From an uncultured Subdoligranulum sp. (GTDB lineage: Bacteria; Bacillota; Clostridia; Oscillospirales; Ruminococcaceae): DNA of 64,000 bases. The position numbers and the translations under genes are program-made. Where the stretch lies: contig NZ_OZ007030.1 in NCBI RefSeq assembly GCF_963931595.1, positions 2,844,481-2,908,480 on the forward strand, in the 5' to 3' direction. This document shows positions 24,681 to 33,310 of the stretch, piece after piece (position 1 is the stretch's first letter; every line of letters starts with the position of its first letter). The notes under the pieces were generated by a model. It did not search any database. It saw only the letters and a program-made list of their open reading frames with translations, and had not been told where the DNA came from.

Positions 24681-26804
24681 TCAACTTTTCTCACATAAAA
24701 CATCCATTTTATTAACTAGCTCGATACATCGTGCAAAATAATGCGCGATTCCCTCACTATGGTCGGTAACAATAATTGTTTTCCCTTTGGATCTAAGGTG
24801 ATCCAAATATTGCACAACCATAAAAATTTCAGAATTATTAAGCCCTTTAAAAGGTTCATCAATCCCCAATACTGCTGCGGTAGTCTGGGCTGTCTTTAAT
24901 AGTCTGATTCGAATGTTTTCGCCTCCGGATAATGTAGAAACAGATTGCCCTAATTTTAGATGACCTAACATAAGCGCTTTAGCTTCATTTATGATAGGTA
25001 TTGGAGAAAGGTCGCATAGGAAGTTACCTAGTTCATCAATTGTCATATTCCAAATATCATAGATGTTCTTCCCTGAAAGTTTGTATTTTTTTAATTTCTT
25101 GTTAAAACCCGTACCGCTACACTCGCCACATTCTAATCGTACAGTACCATCATATCTACTACCATATTCTAAGTAGCCTACCCCTTTACATTTGGCGCAT
25201 ATTCCAGTCCCACCGTATTGATTAGAAAAAAAGCTTCTGCTTTTTTTGAATTTAATCGCAAATAAATCCAAAATATGCGGAAAAACATTTAAGGTAGTTG
25301 CAACAGAATTGTTTTTGTTGCCCAGCAGTGGCTTTGCGCTTACATATTGATATTTTTCAAAAAATTGGGGGAAATACTCTCGAAGAAGAGTTGATTTACC
25401 AATACCAGAATGCCCTGTAATCAAATTCAAACTATTTATGCCGATGTGTAGGTTGACTCCATTATACTGATAAACACAATTACTAATTAATACATGTATA
25501 ACTTCTGTGGGCTGGTTTATTGGAATTGTTCGCTTAATTCTTTCTCGATTTATATACTTCTCAGCATCTATTATATGCCCCCCATTTTTGCCCCCCTCCA
25601 TTCCCAATGCTAGGATATTTTGTGCGATTTTGCAAAATGTATCACTATGATCAACAATAAGAAGAGTATGCCGCTTCGCTAACCGCACAATGGAGCGATA
25701 AACGGCACATTTTTCACTTCCTGAAAGTCCAGCTAACGGTTCATCCAAAACTAGTAGTAAATTGGATAGTTGTGTATTTAAAACTTGAATCAAACGAAGC
25801 CTTTGCAATTCACCACCGGAAAGCGTTGGAATTGCACGATTGAAAAAAAGATAACCTAGTCCAAGCTCAGTTGCTGTACGCACAAAGTGATAGATGCTGT
25901 TTATGGCAAATTGTAACTGAGGTTCCGAGTATTGTGAGCACATTTGCTCCATTGTAGATATCAATTGCTCAAACGGTGTTACCATAAATCTACCAATGGA
26001 TAAATTGAATATTCTATATTGCTCGAGTTCCGGTGAGTATTTTTCTCCATGGCAAATCTCACATTCACAATTTGAAAAAAAATGTTCAGAAATGGTATAT
26101 TTAGGTAGCATCGAAACTCCGGTCATAACGCCATAATATTTGGTTGTTCTTTGGGCCACTCGACCGGACGTTTGATAACGAATCGAGTATTTTTCTTTGC
26201 TTTCGCCATAAAGAAGCAGCTCTTTTTCATGTTCAGAAATTTGCCGGAATGTCTTATTTGAGTCAATTTTATAGTCAAGACAAAAGTGTTCTATAATTTG
26301 TTTGTAAAAACTTGTAAATCTATTCCAGCAACGAAAGGGGTTGTCTTTTAAGGGAATATCATAATTGATAATTCGGTTTTTATCCAAAACCTTTTTAAAT
26401 CCCAACCCATGGCACTCACTGCAAAAATTTTCTTCCTTATTTAGTATAAATCGATCTTCGCTTACATTTAGGACTGCTGCATAAACAAGAATAATACTTC
26501 TGCTAACTCCAAAATAAGTACCGATTGTAGATCTGATATTATTGTTATAATTAGATTGCTTTATGGGAACTGCTGGATACATATTTTCATACCCTTTAAT
26601 ACGATATGTAGGCTCAGAAATATTATCAGCAAACATCGACATGAATTCGTGATAACCAATTTGGGCGATAGTATCGTAAGCTAAAGAAGATTTTCCACTA
26701 CCAGATGGACCGATTAAAAGATTTATTGCATTTGGAACAAGTTGGACATCAATATTTTTCAGATTATTTGTTTCAACTCCCCAAACCCTTATTGGTGCAT
26801 CCAT
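24681..26804 (-). CDS. UvrA-like tandem ABC ATPase of a peptide gene cluster
   Basis: The protein has 707 residues, shorter than UvrA (about 940). It has two ABC modules: Walker A GPSGSGKSS (32-40) and GHSGIGKST (464-472), signatures LSGGELQR (328) and LSGGENIR (625), Walker B LLLVLDEP and VLGIDEP. CAKC (536) with CGEC (559) form the UvrA-type zinc module; a first module keeps CSEC (128) and CEIC (248). There is no membrane domain. Related UvrA paralogues protect producers of DNA-binding antibiotics. Placed after a precursor peptide and a radical SAM gene, it probably gives immunity or helps handle the product. Confidence 0.75.
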   Translation of the reverse strand: MDAPIRVWGVETNNLKNIDVQLVPNAINLLIGPSGSGKSSLAYDTIAQIGYHEFMSMFADNISEPTYRIKGYENMYPAVPIKQSNYNNNIRSTIGTYFGVSRSIILVYAAVLNVSEDRFILNKEENFCSECHGLGFKKVLDKNRIINYDIPLKDNPFRCWNRFTSFYKQIIEHFCLDYKIDSNKTFRQISEHEKELLLYGESKEKYSIRYQTSGRVAQRTTKYYGVMTGVSMLPKYTISEHFFSNCECEICHGEKYSPELEQYRIFNLSIGRFMVTPFEQLISTMEQMCSQYSEPQLQFAINSIYHFVRTATELGLGYLFFNRAIPTLSGGELQRLRLIQVLNTQLSNLLLVLDEPLAGLSGSEKCAVYRSIVRLAKRHTLLIVDHSDTFCKIAQNILALGMEGGKNGGHIIDAEKYINRERIKRTIPINQPTEVIHVLISNCVYQYNGVNLHIGINSLNLITGHSGIGKSTLLREYFPQFFEKYQYVSAKPLLGNKNNSVATTLNVFPHILDLFAIKFKKSRSFFSNQYGGTGICAKCKGVGYLEYGSRYDGTVRLECGECSGTGFNKKLKKYKLSGKNIYDIWNMTIDELGNFLCDLSPIPIINEAKALMLGHLKLGQSVSTLSGGENIRIRLLKTAQTTAAVLGIDEPFKGLNNSEIFMVVQYLDHLRSKGKTIIVTDHSEGIAHYFARCIELVNKMDVLCEKS

Positions 26805-26837
26805 AGTAAGGAACTCCCTTCATTAAAGGTAAAACAA

Positions 26838-26870
26838 CAGGAGCCAACATATAGAATATGTCGGCTCCTG
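26838..26870 (-). terminator. Hairpin between radical SAM and UvrA-like genes
   Basis: CAGGAGCCAACATAT and ATATGTCGGCTCCTG pair over 15 positions with one mismatch and a three-base loop. No strong T-run follows, so it may be an attenuator or RNA-stability element. Confidence 0.55.
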
Positions 26871-26910
26871 AGTAATTTTATAGAACTAAATGCCGACTGA
26901 ACAAGATATC

Positions 26911-28044
26911 CTACACTAGGTATTTTTCAAATTCTGGCAAATATAGTGCACGAATTTTCTCTATTGCACTAATAGTATGATATCGCATTGAATCCTCGTA
27001 TTGGTCCGGGTGCTTTACAATGCGTTTTGCAATTAAGTCAGCAGAAAACAGCGTAATAAGTTTTTGGATTTTACATTTTGATTTATCTCGTATTTTAAAG
27101 GTTTTCTGAGTTAAATAATTTGCTCCTGCACAATAGGGACATACAGGATATATATAACATTCATTGTAACAAGTGTCGTCTATAAAATCGTCAACACGAG
27201 AAAAATCACAATTACAAATAGCATCTAAGTCTTCTTTGCCGAAAGTCATCGGTGTGCAAAAAGGACATGGCCTCCGCTTACCGTCAATATCAAAGAAAAT
27301 TGCGCCAGTTCCAATACCACACCACTTTTGTCGTTTGCGATTTTTTTCTTCACACATAGCAATGCGGCGATTTAGCATCTGATCAATTTGCAGGTGGTCA
27401 TTTTCCACATAGAAGTCCACCAATTCAGCCAGCTGTGGAACTAAAATCTTAATATATTTTTCACTGCTCCAGTCAAAGGTACCCTCAAAAAGATTTACAC
27501 CGCCAATCTCTTTGAAACCAAGGGAATGAATGTATTTGATATTCTCGGCTAAATGTTGCAGTGAATATTCTGTCAAGGTCATTTTTATTCCTTGCTCGGG
27601 CCAAGTTTCTCGGAAAAAGGCAATATCAATTGCATCAAAAGAGTTACACCGATTTTTGTTATGAGTATCGGGTGTTCCATCTAAACTTAAACCGAGAACA
27701 AAACAGTGCTTATGTTTAGTGAACCATTCTTTCATTTCTTGAGTAAGTACGGTTCCATTAGTAGTTGCATAAAAAATGTAATTGTCATGTATAGGCTTCG
27801 AGCACGTATACTCAACGATTCGCTTGATTAAATCAAACTCGAGAAGAGGTTCCCCGCCAATAAATCCGATTTCAACTCCTTCCATATCATCAGGGATGTT
27901 ATCAAATATCCAGTCAATACATTTTCGGGCGGTAGTAAACTCCATTCGCATATTTGTGTCATGCTGTTGATAGCAATAGACACAATCCAAATTGCAGTTA
28001 TGAGTTAAGCAGATTGTGGGTGAAAAACGTGGTTTCTTATCCAT
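26911..28044 (-). CDS. Radical SAM/SPASM peptide maturase
   Basis: The protein has 377 residues. The radical SAM cluster motif is CNLDCVYC (Cys17, Cys21, Cys24), with GGEP at 63-66. The C-terminal part is SPASM-like with cysteines at 242, 260, 263, 277, 279, 292, 296, 302, 305 and 324, enough for two auxiliary iron-sulfur clusters. Such enzymes make thioether or C-C links in ribosomal peptides. The small Cys-rich gene just upstream is the evident substrate. No separate RRE protein is seen. Strongly AT-rich, like the rest of the cluster. Confidence 0.85.
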   Translation of the reverse strand: MDKKPRFSPTICLTHNCNLDCVYCYQQHDTNMRMEFTTARKCIDWIFDNIPDDMEGVEIGFIGGEPLLEFDLIKRIVEYTCSKPIHDNYIFYATTNGTVLTQEMKEWFTKHKHCFVLGLSLDGTPDTHNKNRCNSFDAIDIAFFRETWPEQGIKMTLTEYSLQHLAENIKYIHSLGFKEIGGVNLFEGTFDWSSEKYIKILVPQLAELVDFYVENDHLQIDQMLNRRIAMCEEKNRKRQKWCGIGTGAIFFDIDGKRRPCPFCTPMTFGKEDLDAICNCDFSRVDDFIDDTCYNECYIYPVCPYCAGANYLTQKTFKIRDKSKCKIQKLITLFSADLIAKRIVKHPDQYEDSMRYHTISAIEKIRALYLPEFEKYLV

Positions 28045-28081
28045 AGAAATTCCTCTTAATCAATAAATATAACACATAAAA

Positions 28082-28127
28082 AACAAGGCCTATAACCGCA
28101 ACAATTGTTGCGATTATAGGCCTTGTT
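28082..28127 (-). terminator. Long hairpin between precursor and radical SAM genes
   Basis: Two 23-base arms (AACAAGGCCTATAA... and ...TTATAGGCCTTGTT) pair with one mismatch and no loop. On the minus strand this is six bases after the precursor stop, a typical position for a partial terminator that keeps precursor mRNA in excess over the maturase. Confidence 0.7.
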
Positions 28128-28133
28128 CACATT

Positions 28134-28328
28134 TTAACTACACGAACCGGAACAACTCCGACCACAGTTGCCTGTGCAACCTACTTCGCAACCACCAGAG
28201 CAACTTTGCCCGCAATTACCTGTACACCCACAACCACTTGCATAAACCATACCGTTTGCAAGAGCCAAAGCAGATTTAGGTTTGAGATCTTTAAGAGCAT
28301 CCATTAATTTATCCGTCAGAATAGACAT
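28134..28328 (-). CDS. Cysteine-rich RiPP precursor peptide, Cys every fourth residue
   Basis: The peptide has 64 residues from ATG 28328; GGGAGGG seven bases upstream is the ribosome site and the GTG at 28343 overlaps it. Residues 1-32 are a leader (MSILTDKLMDALKDLKPKSA). The core has nine cysteines at 33, 35, 39, 43, 47, 51, 55, 59 and 63, so eight follow a strict four-residue period: CTGN, CGQS, CSGG, CEVG, CTGN, CGRS, CSGS, CS. The order CTGN-CGxS-CSGx occurs twice, pointing to duplication. It is followed by a radical SAM/SPASM gene. It may be an antimicrobial or signalling peptide with thioether links. A metallothionein-like role is less likely. Confidence 0.8.
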   Translation of the reverse strand: MSILTDKLMDALKDLKPKSALALANGMVYASGCGCTGNCGQSCSGGCEVGCTGNCGRSCSGSCS

Positions 28329-28379
28329 AACCGGCCCTCCCACTTTTTTAATACGTCCATTACGACATTCATTGGGTAT

Positions 28380-28408
28380 ATTGTATCATATCACATAATG
28401 TAATTCAA
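28380..28408 (-). promoter_or_regulatory. Promoter of the peptide cluster
   Basis: On the minus strand TTGAAT (28403-28408), 17 bp, TACAAT (28380-28385), about 52 bp upstream of the precursor start. No operator was recognised. Confidence 0.55.
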
Positions 28409-28541
28409 CTATATTTTGGGTAAATGTTACTTATTTCAACTGGAAATTCAGCGATTGCTGGTGGATAATTGTATCCTATTTATAATGGGGCTGCTCAAAT
28501 TGTAAATGTCGACTTTGCAATGACTGTGATTAGGAAGTGAT

Positions 28542-29133
28542 GTGGAACTGCTCTCGGGGGAAAGAATGGCTCCGAAAGTGCAGACGGAGGAACTGGATGC
28601 GGCAACCAGAACGGTTCTGGATTATTCGGAGCGCCAACTGGAAAAGACGGAAAAGGCATTGGCGAAGAAAGCTGTTTTGTGGATTCTCTGCGCCTGTTTC
28701 TTGTTGGTGCTTGCCTTTCCCACCTTGAATGGGGTGATACGGGGAGACGGATTCACATGGCAGTGTATTCCGGCCTATCTGTGCGCACAGAAGGCAGCCC
28801 GGGCCATTGAAACAGGGGAAGAGGAAGCAATCTGTACCTACATAGGAAATTCGGAGGGAATGGCCTCGACATTGGCAGCATTGCGCGACGATGGTATGGA
28901 GATTCGCAATGCAAAAGCAATTCTGGAAGACTCGGCTGGATGACGGCTTTCTTTGGCTGGAGATGGACCTTCTGGTCCGGTATGACGGCCTTCAGTATCA
29001 GTTCGTTTGCAAGGGAACGTACCGGGAGGGAAAAGTGGAATTGATGAGTATCATCAGCCCAAATGTGGGGCAGACCTATCCCGACTGGATTCTGGAACTC
29101 AGCGATGCATTGGGTACCTACAATCCGGGATAA
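28542..29133 (+). pseudogene. Small membrane protein gene split by a frameshift
   Basis: The first frame (from GTG 28542 or ATG 28566) has a helical region, one membrane span (AVLWILCACFLLVLAFPTL) and a soluble part ending at 28943. The adjacent frame continues, from about 28930, with LDDGFLWLEMDLLVRYDGLQ and SPNVGQTYPDWILELSDAL to 29133. Both parts look coding, so a one-base change near 28925-28940 probably broke a gene of about 190 codons. Family not recognised. A sequencing error cannot be excluded. Confidence 0.5.
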
Positions 29134-29164
29134 AAACAGGACATGAACCCTTAGAGGATAGAAA

Positions 29165-29192
29165 AACAGGACCGCTGATCAGCGGTCCTGTT
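29165..29192. terminator. Perfectly palindromic terminator
   Basis: AACAGGACCGCTGA is the arm of a 28-bp perfect palindrome between two convergent genes. Confidence 0.7.
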
Positions 29193-29199
29193 GATGTAT

Positions 29200-31416
29200 T
29201 TATATCAGGCTGTCATCCTTGAGCAGCCCGGTCAGGTCGGTTGAAAGGACCCGGCGGGCACCCAGGGCATAGGCCAACGCCACAAAGAAAAGGATGCCCA
29301 GCGCGAAAAGAGCAACGGGCAATACCGGCGCTTCGGCCAGAAACAGGGTCGGGTCCAGGTAACTGGCCCGGAGCATCAGGGCAACCATACCTGCGGTGAG
29401 GGGCAGGGTAATGACCAGCGGGCGCAAGGCCAGCACCGCCCCTTCCATCCAGAAGAGACTGCGCAGCTCCCGGGGTGTCATCCCCAAGGAGAGATACCGG
29501 GCAAAGGCCCGGCGGCGCTGTTCCACAAAGCCCAGGGTGTTGAGAAAAACGTTGGCCAGCCCGATGGCCGCCACCAGCAGGCAGAACGCCCCCAGGATGG
29601 CCTCGGCCCCCTGGATCATCCGGTCGTTGTCGGCGCGTTCGGTCAGCCGGTTTTCCACGGTGCAGGCATAGCCGGCTCCTTCCAGCAGGGTGGTGACTTC
29701 CTTCTGCAGCGTTTCGCATTCTGCCTGGGAGATGCCCTCCCGCCCCAGCAGGCGTACCATTACCTCCGGCTCCCGGGCCGGCGTGGGCAGGGAATGTTCC
29801 TGCGTCCAGCGCTCCCACAGGCTCTGGGGCCAAAACAGGACAAGGGTATACTGGTCATATTCTTCCCGCAGGTTGGGCGGGGTATCGGTCAGGCCCAGCA
29901 GGGGCAACGCCCCAAGAGCAGTACCATCCCCGTCCGCCAGGGTGAGAGCGGTGGTGTTGGGTTGCACAAAGGGCAGGTACTGTCGGTTGCGGAAATTGCT
30001 GTGCTGGCTGTCCCATATTCGGTTGAGCAGTACCGCTCCGTCCAGCGAAGGGGCAATGCCCGCCTCCTCACAGAAGCGGAGAAAACTGGTATCGTCCAGA
30101 ATCACCAGGGGCGCCTCCACCAGCCAGCCGCCCTGGATGACGGTGGCCTCCTCCCCGGCCAGTGCGCCCAGACCGCCCAGCGCCTGCAAGGCAGTACTCT
30201 GGGCTTCGGCGGGCAGCAGGACGGCGGCCTGCTCCTTTTCGTAGACCAGGCAGTCCTCCACTCCGGAAATGTCGGCCAGCTCCCCGGTGAGGGAAAAGTC
30301 GGAAAGCCGGGTATCCGGCAGGGTGGCCATCACGTCCCAGGCGTCCTGGTACCGCGCAAAATAGGTCATGTCGGTGCTGATGCCTGACAGAGTGAAAAAG
30401 CAGAGGATGGCGGTGAAGCCGAGAAACGAGAGCAGCAGGGAGAGGTTGGCAATGCGCAGGGATTTTTTCTGGGTTTGCAGGGCGCTGCCTGCCAGTTCCC
30501 CCCGGATGCCAAAGCACCGTGCCAGCAGGCGGGTGGTGAGGGAGCGTTTGCCCTTTCCCCTCGCCTGGGGTGGAAGGGGGCCCCGCATCGCTTCCAGCGG
30601 CGGGATCCGGCAGAGCCGGCGGGCGGGCAGCCAGGCCGAAAGCAGGACGGTGACCAGCGCTGCCAGCAGCGCCGCAGCCGCCACCGCCGGATGCAGGGTA
30701 AATTCCGCCGGTTGCCGGTCGGGCAGACCGGCGGCCACCTGATTGACCGCCGCCAATACTCCCCGGCAGGCGGCAAAGCCCAGCAAAGTGCCTACCGCCA
30801 GCGGCAGCAGCGAGACGGCAGCGGCCTCCTGCAACAGGCAAAGGCGCAGCTGACGGGGCGTGGCCCCCACGCTGGCCAGAATGCCCAGCCGGTGGAGCCG
30901 GGCCTGCATGGTGATCTCAAAGGCGTTGCGCAGCAAAAGCACCAGCGCCGCCACCAGCAGCGCCAGCACCCCGGCCAGGAAGGGAAGCAACAGGGCCGGG
31001 TGGTCGGGATCGGTGACTCCATAGAGAGACAAAAGGGTATCGTGGGTCTGGATCTGGTCGTCGTCCAGCCCCAGCCGGTCCCGGATGAGACCCAGCGTGT
31101 CATACACAGCGGTTTTGTCCCGGAAGGTCAGCTCCACCACTAGGGCATCCGGCCCGGACAGCCCCTCGTCGGGGGTGACGGTATCCACCTGGGCAAACTG
31201 TTCCAGCGTTTCCGCCTGCGCCCCGTCGGTCAGGGTCAGTCGGGCCTGCCAGCTGCCTTCCTCCCGCAGGACACGGTCCACCTCGTAGGCCCAGGCGTTG
31301 TAAAACAGGCCGCAGAGCAGCGCCAGAAAAAAGGAAGCCGCCAAAGCCGACAAGGCCATCGTCCGGACAGCGGTAGGTGTATGGGCCAGATCGTCCCGAG
31401 AAAAGTTTTTCCACAT
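29200..31416 (-). CDS. FtsX-type ABC transporter permease
   Basis: The protein has 738 residues from ATG 31416 (GGTGAGG upstream). An N-terminal helix, an extracytoplasmic domain and a first group of helices (LLLPFLAGVLALLVAALVLL) are followed by a second FtsX domain with three C-terminal helices, the layout of MacB/BceB-like permeases. The ATPase gene ends eight bases upstream. The unit lies behind a two-component system, as in peptide-sensing and detoxifying Bce-type modules. The exact peptide or lipid substrate is unknown. Confidence 0.8.
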   Translation of the reverse strand: MWKNFSRDDLAHTPTAVRTMALSALAASFFLALLCGLFYNAWAYEVDRVLREEGSWQARLTLTDGAQAETLEQFAQVDTVTPDEGLSGPDALVVELTFRDKTAVYDTLGLIRDRLGLDDDQIQTHDTLLSLYGVTDPDHPALLLPFLAGVLALLVAALVLLLRNAFEITMQARLHRLGILASVGATPRQLRLCLLQEAAAVSLLPLAVGTLLGFAACRGVLAAVNQVAAGLPDRQPAEFTLHPAVAAAALLAALVTVLLSAWLPARRLCRIPPLEAMRGPLPPQARGKGKRSLTTRLLARCFGIRGELAGSALQTQKKSLRIANLSLLLSFLGFTAILCFFTLSGISTDMTYFARYQDAWDVMATLPDTRLSDFSLTGELADISGVEDCLVYEKEQAAVLLPAEAQSTALQALGGLGALAGEEATVIQGGWLVEAPLVILDDTSFLRFCEEAGIAPSLDGAVLLNRIWDSQHSNFRNRQYLPFVQPNTTALTLADGDGTALGALPLLGLTDTPPNLREEYDQYTLVLFWPQSLWERWTQEHSLPTPAREPEVMVRLLGREGISQAECETLQKEVTTLLEGAGYACTVENRLTERADNDRMIQGAEAILGAFCLLVAAIGLANVFLNTLGFVEQRRRAFARYLSLGMTPRELRSLFWMEGAVLALRPLVITLPLTAGMVALMLRASYLDPTLFLAEAPVLPVALFALGILFFVALAYALGARRVLSTDLTGLLKDDSLI

Positions 31417-31421
31417 GGTCC

Positions 31422-32102
31422 TCACCCCCGTGAGCGGTCACTGACGATCCGCCCGTCGCTGAGAGTGATGACCCGGTCCGCCTGGGCTGCCAGGGCTTCG
31501 TCGTGGGTCACCAGCAGGATGGTCTGGCCGAGATTCTTGTGAAAGAGCCGGAGCAGGTCCAGGATCTCGGTGCTGTTTTTCCGGTCCAGATTGCCGGTGG
31601 GCTCGTCGGCCAGCAGCAGGGCCGGTCGGCAGCAGAGCGCCCGGGCGATGGCCACCCGCTGCTGCTGCCCGCCGGAAAGCTGCCCCGGCAGGGCACGGCG
31701 CTTCTCCTCCAGCCCCAGCGTCCGGAGCAGTGAATCCAGGAAAACCGGGTCGGGCTTCCGCTTGTCCAGCAGCAGGGGCAGGGCAATGTTTTTCTCCACC
31801 GAGAGGGTGGGGATGAGGTTGAAAAACTGATAGATCAGCCCCACCTTGCGGCGGCGGAAGAGGGCGGCTTGGGTGGGGTCCAGCGAACCCACCTCCACCC
31901 CGTCGATGAGGACCTGCCCGGCAGTGGGCCTGTCCACCCCGGCCAGCAGATGCAGCAGGGTGGATTTGCCCGAACCGGAAGCCCCTACCACGGCCACGAA
32001 GGTTCCCCGTTCCACCGTCAGGTCGATGCCGTTCAGGGCACAGACGGCGGTGTCCCCCTTGCCGTAGACTTTTTTCAGATCGGTACAACGCAGCAGTTCC
32101 AT
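31422..32102 (-). CDS. ABC transporter ATP-binding protein (MacB/LolD type)
   Basis: The protein has 226 residues. GASGSGKST (Walker A), [16 protein letters not shown] (signature), [12 protein letters not shown] (Walker B) and the switch His (LLVTHDEAL) mark the LolD/MacB class that works with FtsX permeases. ATG 32102 has GGAGGACATTTC upstream; the longer in-frame start lies within the gap after the kinase gene. Second to last gene of a four-gene operon (regulator, kinase, ATPase, permease). Confidence 0.9.
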   Translation of the reverse strand: MELLRCTDLKKVYGKGDTAVCALNGIDLTVERGTFVAVVGASGSGKSTLLHLLAGVDRPTAGQVLIDGVEVGSLDPTQAALFRRRKVGLIYQFFNLIPTLSVEKNIALPLLLDKRKPDPVFLDSLLRTLGLEEKRRALPGQLSGGQQQRVAIARALCCRPALLLADEPTGNLDRKNSTEILDLLRLFHKNLGQTILLVTHDEALAAQADRVITLSDGRIVSDRSRG

Positions 32103-32158
32103 GAAATGTCCTCCTTTGGCGTCCATTCTACCACCGTAAGGTGACATTCCGGTGACAG

Positions 32159-33310
32159 TCACCCGTAAAACCGCACCACAAACCGTCCGCCGCCGTCGGG
32201 GGCGTTTTCGGCATGGACCAGGGCGTTCTGCCGTTCCAGCAATTCTTTGGCGATGGCCAGCCCCAACCCGGTGCTGTGGGGGCTGGGGTGCTCTCCTCGG
32301 TAAAACCGCTCAAACAGATGGTCCAGATCAGCCGGGGAAAAACCGGCCCCCGCATCCTGCAACACCACCTCGGTGTAAAGGGCGTTGCGGCGGCAGGAAC
32401 AGCGGACCGCGCTGCCCGCAGGGGCGTGCTCCACACAGTTTTTCATCAGGTTCAGAAGGGCTTCCATCGTCCAGTCGGGGTCGCAGGTGACCGGGATGGG
32501 CTCCAGTTCCGGGATGTCCATCGTTACCCCGGCGGATTCGGCCAGGGATTCCAGATTGTCCGCCGCCATCATCAGCAGGGTGTAGAGATCGCAGGGTTCG
32601 GGGTGCAAAGGCAGGGCCCCCGTGTCCAGCCGGGCCAGCAACAGCAGGGATTCCTCCAGCCCGGTGAGTCGTGCCAGCGGGGCAGCCATAGATTCAACCC
32701 CGGCGCTCTGGGCTGCCAGAGAGAGGGCGGTAAGGGGTGTTTTCAGCTGGTGGGCGATGTTGGCAAGGTTCTGGGCAAACCGGTCCCGGGCCCTCACCGC
32801 CTCCTGCCGGGTGAGGGAAAGTTCGGTGACGGTTTTCTGGATCTCATCGGCCAGACGGGCATAGCTGCCCTCGGCCATGCCGTTCCCGGTGAGCAGCGGC
32901 AGGGGCTGGCCGGTGCGGGCGGCTTCCAGCAGGCGGATCAGCTGCTGCCGCTGCCGGTATGCGGCCCGGAGGGAAAGGAAAAATCCCCCGCCCAGCAGGG
33001 CAAACCCCAAAGCCAGCGCCGCCCCGGCCACGGCGAACAGCCACCCGGTCCCGGCGGCAAAATCCCGGGGCTGGTACCCCAGTTCCGCCAGTACGCCAGA
33101 GGCCGTCTGCCCCGCAAAGGTTCCGTCCTTCATCAGCGCGTAGACGGCATCGGCGGTTTCGGGGGCGCGGGCGACCAGAGCGGTGCAGAAGCCGTCCAGC
33201 AAAGCCAGTTGACGGGCGGCGGACCAGAATGCCAGCAGGCCTGTTGCCACCGCCACCGCCAGCAGACAGACTGCCGGAACCGCCATCCGGCGCACAAAAG
33301 AAGGTTTCAT
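32159..33310 (-). CDS. Sensor histidine kinase
   Basis: The protein has 383 residues. Two membrane helices (about 9-30 and 91-112) flank a short outer loop. The H-box is NIAHQLKTPLTALS, the N-box LLNLMKNCVEHA and the G-boxes DAGAGF and STGLGLAIAKEL. Its ATG overlaps the regulator stop (ATGA). It probably senses the compound handled by the FtsX-type transporter that follows. Confidence 0.85.
   Translation of the reverse strand: MKPSFVRRMAVPAVCLLAVAVATGLLAFWSAARQLALLDGFCTALVARAPETADAVYALMKDGTFAGQTASGVLAELGYQPRDFAAGTGWLFAVAGAALALGFALLGGGFFLSLRAAYRQRQQLIRLLEAARTGQPLPLLTGNGMAEGSYARLADEIQKTVTELSLTRQEAVRARDRFAQNLANIAHQLKTPLTALSLAAQSAGVESMAAPLARLTGLEESLLLLARLDTGALPLHPEPCDLYTLLMMAADNLESLAESAGVTMDIPELEPIPVTCDPDWTMEALLNLMKNCVEHAPAGSAVRCSCRRNALYTEVVLQDAGAGFSPADLDHLFERFYRGEHPSPHSTGLGLAIAKELLERQNALVHAENAPDGGGRFVVRFYG

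Noticed and set aside
24681..26804. The UvrA-like gene as the housekeeping uvrA
   Set aside because: It is about 230 residues too short, AT-rich, unlinked to uvrB and located in a peptide cluster.
28134..28328. Metallothionein or small ferredoxin as identity of the Cys-rich peptide
   Set aside because: The leader-like N-terminus, the Gly/Ser/Asn-rich core and the adjacent radical SAM maturase fit a modified peptide better, although metal binding is not excluded.
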